DNA from: Amphibalanus amphitrite
Taxonomy: Eukaryota; Arthropoda; Thecostraca; Balanomorpha; Balanidae
DNA: 64,000 nt
Reading direction: 5' to 3'
NCBI RefSeq assembly: GCF_019059575.1
Contig: NW_024882948.1
Location: 1 to 64,000 of the forward strand
Part shown: positions 60,222 to 64,000 of the stretch, piece by piece
Layout: every line of letters begins with the position of its first letter
Position numbering within the stretch: the first letter of the stretch is position 1
The notes under the pieces: model-generated
Database searches by the model: none
Told to the model about the DNA's origin: nothing
Seen by the model: the letters and a program-made list of their open reading frames with translations, nothing else
Translations under genes and position numbers: made by a program

Positions 60222-60370
60222 CTGGGGGCAGGGCAGGTCAGGTTAGGTCAGGTTAGGTCACAACAGGAACATAAACCACAGCGCGCACCAGTAAGCCTAA
60301 GGAGACAGGTCAGGCCAGGGTTCTACGCCACTGGGCGCACCACGTGCCTGGGGCAGGTTAGGTCAGGTCA
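60200..60370. repeat. triplicated acceptor of exon 1
   Basis: Three copies of acceptor plus about 25 exon bases. On the gene strand: CCCCCAG|GCTCACTGGTGCGC (60221), CCTTAG|GCTTACTGGTGCGC (60296) and CCCCAG|GCACGTGGTGCGC (60347). Between them lie taacctgacc repeats. Confidence 0.9.
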
Positions 60371-62186
60371 GGGCAATACACTAATGCTCAGTGCTCACAC
60401 CAGCGATGCCATGTCGAGGAAGAAAAGACTAGTGAAAATAAAGGGCACATACCTACCTTACACAATTACTCATGCCAGTGAGCCTCTTAGAGTAGAGCCA
60501 TGTCATCAAATAAGGTCAAAACGAGTCAGGTAACGGGAGGGGAATGACCTCTAGTGACGTCTTTTCCAGGTAACGCCAAAGCCATGTTATAGTAAGTAAC
60601 ATGATAATCTGTACTCGCTGGTAATCGCAGAGCACTTCAGACTTTCATTGATATTGATCACTCACATCAACTCAGGAAAGGTCGGGCCTTGCTCATTCTG
60701 GAAAGATCACTTATCACGCCAAATGCACAGCGATTTATCGGCGAATTCAACTAAGTTCAGACTGAGGCTCGTGGCATTTCCAGAGAGAAGGTCAGGAGAG
60801 TGACCTACTAGAGTCGTGGGAAATACATTTGTATTAAAATGGGCTCGGTCATGAAGCCAACAACTGTAATGTGTTCATTTGAGTTCAGAAATTTGTTACA
60901 ATCATACGAGAATAGATTTGCACAATGCATTTCTACACTAATACACTAAAAAATGTACCTACATGAATAAAATGTTCAAACAAATCGATGCTGTCGTTTT
61001 AGCACCTTTGAGGACTTTCACGGCACCGCTAACAGATCGAGTCCAAAGAGTGGACTGCCGTCACTCCCCTTCGAGGCGGGTCCATTCTCCTCGCCAGCGG
61101 GCCGCGGCCGTTCTGAATCTGAACCGTTCATCACTGCCGGCCTGGCCGCTGTCGGGACCGCTTTCGCGATTGGACACAGGCACGCTAGCGAGAATGCGAC
61201 AAAAGTTTTATGATAAGGGTGCCGCCTAGAGGCCAGCGTCCAATAGCGGTTTAACTCTGACAGTTGCTTTTATTGTTAGAACGATGGCCATGCCGTTTGC
61301 GGGTCGTATGCTTTGTTCGAAGGGCAGGCCAAATGACGCTTCGCTCATCTTCATGAGAAGTGGGTACGATAAGTCAGGGCGAGACACATTATCTGGACAG
61401 TGGCACTCGGAAATGAATCAAACGCGACGCTAAAACTGTAAACAAATGGTTGGACACGATTAATATTACAGAAATATCGCCCTGTCCGGCAGCTAAGGTG
61501 GCGGCAACATGACACAGGGGAATTAATGATGGTTCAGTGCGAAGGAATTGTGTTTGCCAGGGATCTTAATGTGTTTGAACCTAATTAGGACCAACAAAGC
61601 AGGCAATGGGCACTGAAGCCACCCGTGGTAAACCGACAATGAACAGCATTGGACATTGAGCAGCTTAAAGGTAGTGTGCCAGCTTTCTTGGACCGTATGG
61701 AGTTAATGGCCCAGATAAGGAGAACCGGATTTTTAGAACTTATCCATACCTTCAAAACTCATGGAAACGTCTTAAATTCTTCAAATTTTGAGTACCCCAG
61801 TGCGAAATTCGCCCCGACGGGTTGTCGGTCGTACCCCAACCACATTTCACATCACTATGAACAATAAATGCACACACTGAAATCGCTATTACCGATATGC
61901 TCATCCAATCAAGTTTCGATAAACCCGTTCATCATCATCTCCTGCGGTTTCGAACACGCCTGTTAGGTGGCTTCTGATGCTCGTCGAGGTCGGAATTTCC
62001 AAATACGCGTGGTGCGTCGGGCCGCGCGCTCTGACTTCGGCCAATAAAAATGCGTCAGCTGATCATTGTCATTTCTGCCACTTGCGTGTGGTGAAATGGG
62101 GTCATAACTTATAAGACGGCTTTTTCATATCAATTATTTTACATAAAATCATATTTCTCATGATTTTAATCATATCTCTCCTCGTA
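60371..62186. other. region upstream of the first visible cadherin exon
   Basis: No further cadherin exon was found here on the minus strand, so the next one lies beyond the window. A plus-strand frame at 61649-61867 is unrecognised. Confidence 0.5.
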
Positions 62187-62320
62187 TCTCAGTGATACGA
62201 GGAGGTGGAGTTGCTATCATCTACCGTGACTCAATAAAAATTTCGCTTTTGAAAATTCATAATACCGATCCGGTAACCGACGCACTCTGGCTGTCTGCCA
62301 CCAGTCACGGTCCACAGTGA
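62187..62320 (+). pseudogene. LINE endonuclease fragment
   Basis: RGGGVAIIYRDSIKISLLKI then DPVTDALWLSATS. RGGGVAxxYRxSL is the conserved strand of LINE AP-endonucleases. No other part of a LINE is seen next to it. Confidence 0.5.
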
Positions 62321-62791
62321 TGCAAATGGGGTTCACGAGTGGCCATAAATACCCAAAAGTCAAGTTTACCAAATCGAGTTAATTGCGATATGGCCGAGTA
62401 GACAAATGTTTGGGGCACCTGAAATCACATGGTTTTCATGTTTTTGTCAAAACCGGCCTCGTGTATAATCGTCAGAAGTCGTGACATTTTCTAGGTCGTA
62501 AAATGACGGTCAGACACTCGCAAGTTCGAACGCCGCTGGTTTGCGTTCATTTCGTATAAATTGAAAAAATGATGCATGGGAATGATCCCCAAAGCCTTCT
62601 GCTTCTAATGCCGGGTCACAAAAAGCCGTATCTCATTCGCTTTGGCGGTAATCTGACTATTTATCATCATGTTGCAATCGCAGCTTTTTTCTAAGAAAAA
62701 AATGCTTTCGTTTCACCTACAGCACTTAACACAGTGTGTGCCCGTTAGTCCATCATACCATAGCCTTCCCTGATCATTTCTGAGTCGCATC

Positions 62792-63023
62792 GTGAAAGAA
62801 TTAAGGCGCTAGCACAGGGCTGACCGGCGCTACAGAGGTTTTTGTCCGGGCGGTCGGGTGCCGCAGTGGGCGCGCAGTGGGCGGGTGGGTGCCGCCGCGC
62901 GGCGTTCGGGAGGCGCGGCGACGCGGTCGCCCGGGCCGCCCGCTGCGCCGCGGCACCCGACCGTGCCGGACGAAAACTTCTGTAGCGCCGGTCAGCCCTG
63001 TGCTAGCGCCTTAATTCTTTCAC
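62792..63023. mobile_element. GC-rich foldback MITE
   Basis: gtgaaagaattaaggcgcta plus cacagggctgaccggcgcta at the left end recurs inverted at the right end. Arms are about 75 bp. No clear target duplication, no coding capacity. Confidence 0.85.
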
Positions 63024-63299
63024 TATGCTGTGGACGTGTGGTATTGGAATTTGCATCTCGCTTGTGTGCTCGGGTGGCCGGCCGCGAGCTGGCGGCGCCT
63101 CGGCTCGCCGGGCGGCCGGCCTGCCCTGGGGCGGTGCGGGCCGCTCGGCGGGTCGGGCGGCGGGCGGCGCGGGGAGTCGGTTGCGGGGCTCGGTGGAAGG
63201 TGGACGGTGAATACAGGCGTGGAACGGCTACATGTTTTGACGGTGAATGAAGACGGCGAACGGCTACATATTTTGGGGGCTCGTCTAAAAGCCTAGCAA

Positions 63300-64000
63300 G
63301 TTCACATGAAGTACGTGCCTGTGATTCCGCGCTGTGATTCCACGCTGTGATTCGGTGTTGAGATTCAGCGTTGTGAGTCTGCGTTGCGAGTCTGGGCTGG
63401 AGTCGCTGCGTCGCGAGTCGAGAGTCGGTGTCCAGCAAGCCAGCAAGTTGACGCCTAGCAAGCCAGCAAGTCGGCGCCCAGCAAGTACTCGCGCTCACGT
63501 ACTGAGCTCTACATTATCCGCGCCACGTTGGGTCTGCGCCGCGCCGCTCCACGTCGAGCCTGCTCCGCGCCGCGCCACGTTTGGCCGCGCCGCGCCACGT
63601 TTGGCCGCGCCGCGCCACGTTTGGCCGCGCCGCGCCACGTTTGGCCGCGCCGCGCCTCTCGTCGTCGAGGCTGAGCCTGCGCCGCGCCGCGCCACGTTTG
63701 GCCGCGCCGCGCCTCTCCACGTCGAGCCTGCGCCGCGCCGCGCCACGCCACATTTGGCCGCGCCGCGCCACTCCACGTCAAGCCTGCGCCGCGCCGCGCC
63801 ACGTTGGCCGCGCCGCGCTTCTCCACGTCGAGGCTACACCGCTCCGCGCCACGTTTGGCCGCGCCGCGCCTCTCCACGTCGAGCTTGCGCCGCGCCGTGC
63901 CACGTTTGGCCGCGCCGCGCCTCTCCACGTCGAGCCTGCGCCGCGCCGCGCCACGTTAGGGCTGCGCCGCGCCACGCCACATTTGGCCGCGCCGCGCCTC
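63300..64000. repeat. GC-rich satellite running off the right edge
   Basis: First 12-base gctgtgattcc and cagcaagccagcaag units (63310-63490), then from 63530 fifteen-base ccgcgccgcgccacg / tttgg units with an interspersed cctctccacgtcgagcctgc block giving a higher-order period of about 50-60 bp. Long frames on both strands here are artefacts. The repeat continues past the window. Confidence 0.92.

Noticed and set aside
351-60221. Whole-exon duplicates as in Drosophila CadN mutually exclusive exons
   Set aside because: I looked for second full copies of each exon; only exon-edge copies were found, none a complete alternative exon.
63495-63975. Several 65-139-residue frames of repetitive Ala/Arg-rich peptides
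   Set aside because: They arise from the GC-rich satellite and appear in several frames at once.

Overview
This is animal nuclear DNA from an intron-rich genome, most likely an arthropod. A crustacean is my best guess and a barnacle-type genome fits the feel of it, but that is inference. The main reason is a long minus-strand gene whose exons spell an invertebrate classical cadherin of the Cadherin-N type. It has cadherin repeats, then the non-chordate classical-cadherin region, a cysteine-rich/EGF-like segment and a laminin-G domain. I place 25 consecutive exons from 60221 down to 351, about 4.0 kb of coding sequence (1333 codons) in 60 kb. All junctions are GT/AG and every reading phase matches its neighbour. 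The gene is cut at both window edges: the signal peptide and first repeats lie to the right, the transmembrane and catenin-binding parts to the left.

A second host gene lies on the plus strand inside the 14.5-kb cadherin intron between 25941 and 40451. It has two exons (35973-36015 and 36913-38966) and encodes a secreted protein of about 698 residues: signal peptide, Ig-like segment, LDL-receptor class A module, sushi (CCP) modules around a fucolectin/discoidin-like segment, a coiled coil and a Thr-rich tail of 16-residue repeats.

The introns are full of mobile elements. At about 856-5250 is a full-length-looking CR1/L2-like LINE with ORF1 and ORF2 in the same frame, separated by one UGA. 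A 3.8-kb inverted-repeat element (43816-47595) has a hAT-like MITE and a 5'-truncated LINE inside it. There are two TA-flanked mariner derivatives, one folded into a near-perfect palindrome (51070-52057), a Tc1/mariner relic near 33.4-33.8 kb, a 958-bp TIR element (30003-30960), several foldback MITEs, and perfect palindromes.

The most unusual pattern is that many cadherin exon edges have been tandemly copied into the flanking intron together with the splice site. This gives ladders of decoy donors or acceptors with periods of roughly 31-90 bp, at the edges of the exons at 6053, 12526, 18050, 25749, 40452, 40601, 55196 and 60221. The clearest are a 31-bp donor ladder (17798-18049) and a 32-bp acceptor ladder (40601-40761). 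I know of no described class of such splice-site minisatellites, though I could not search for one.
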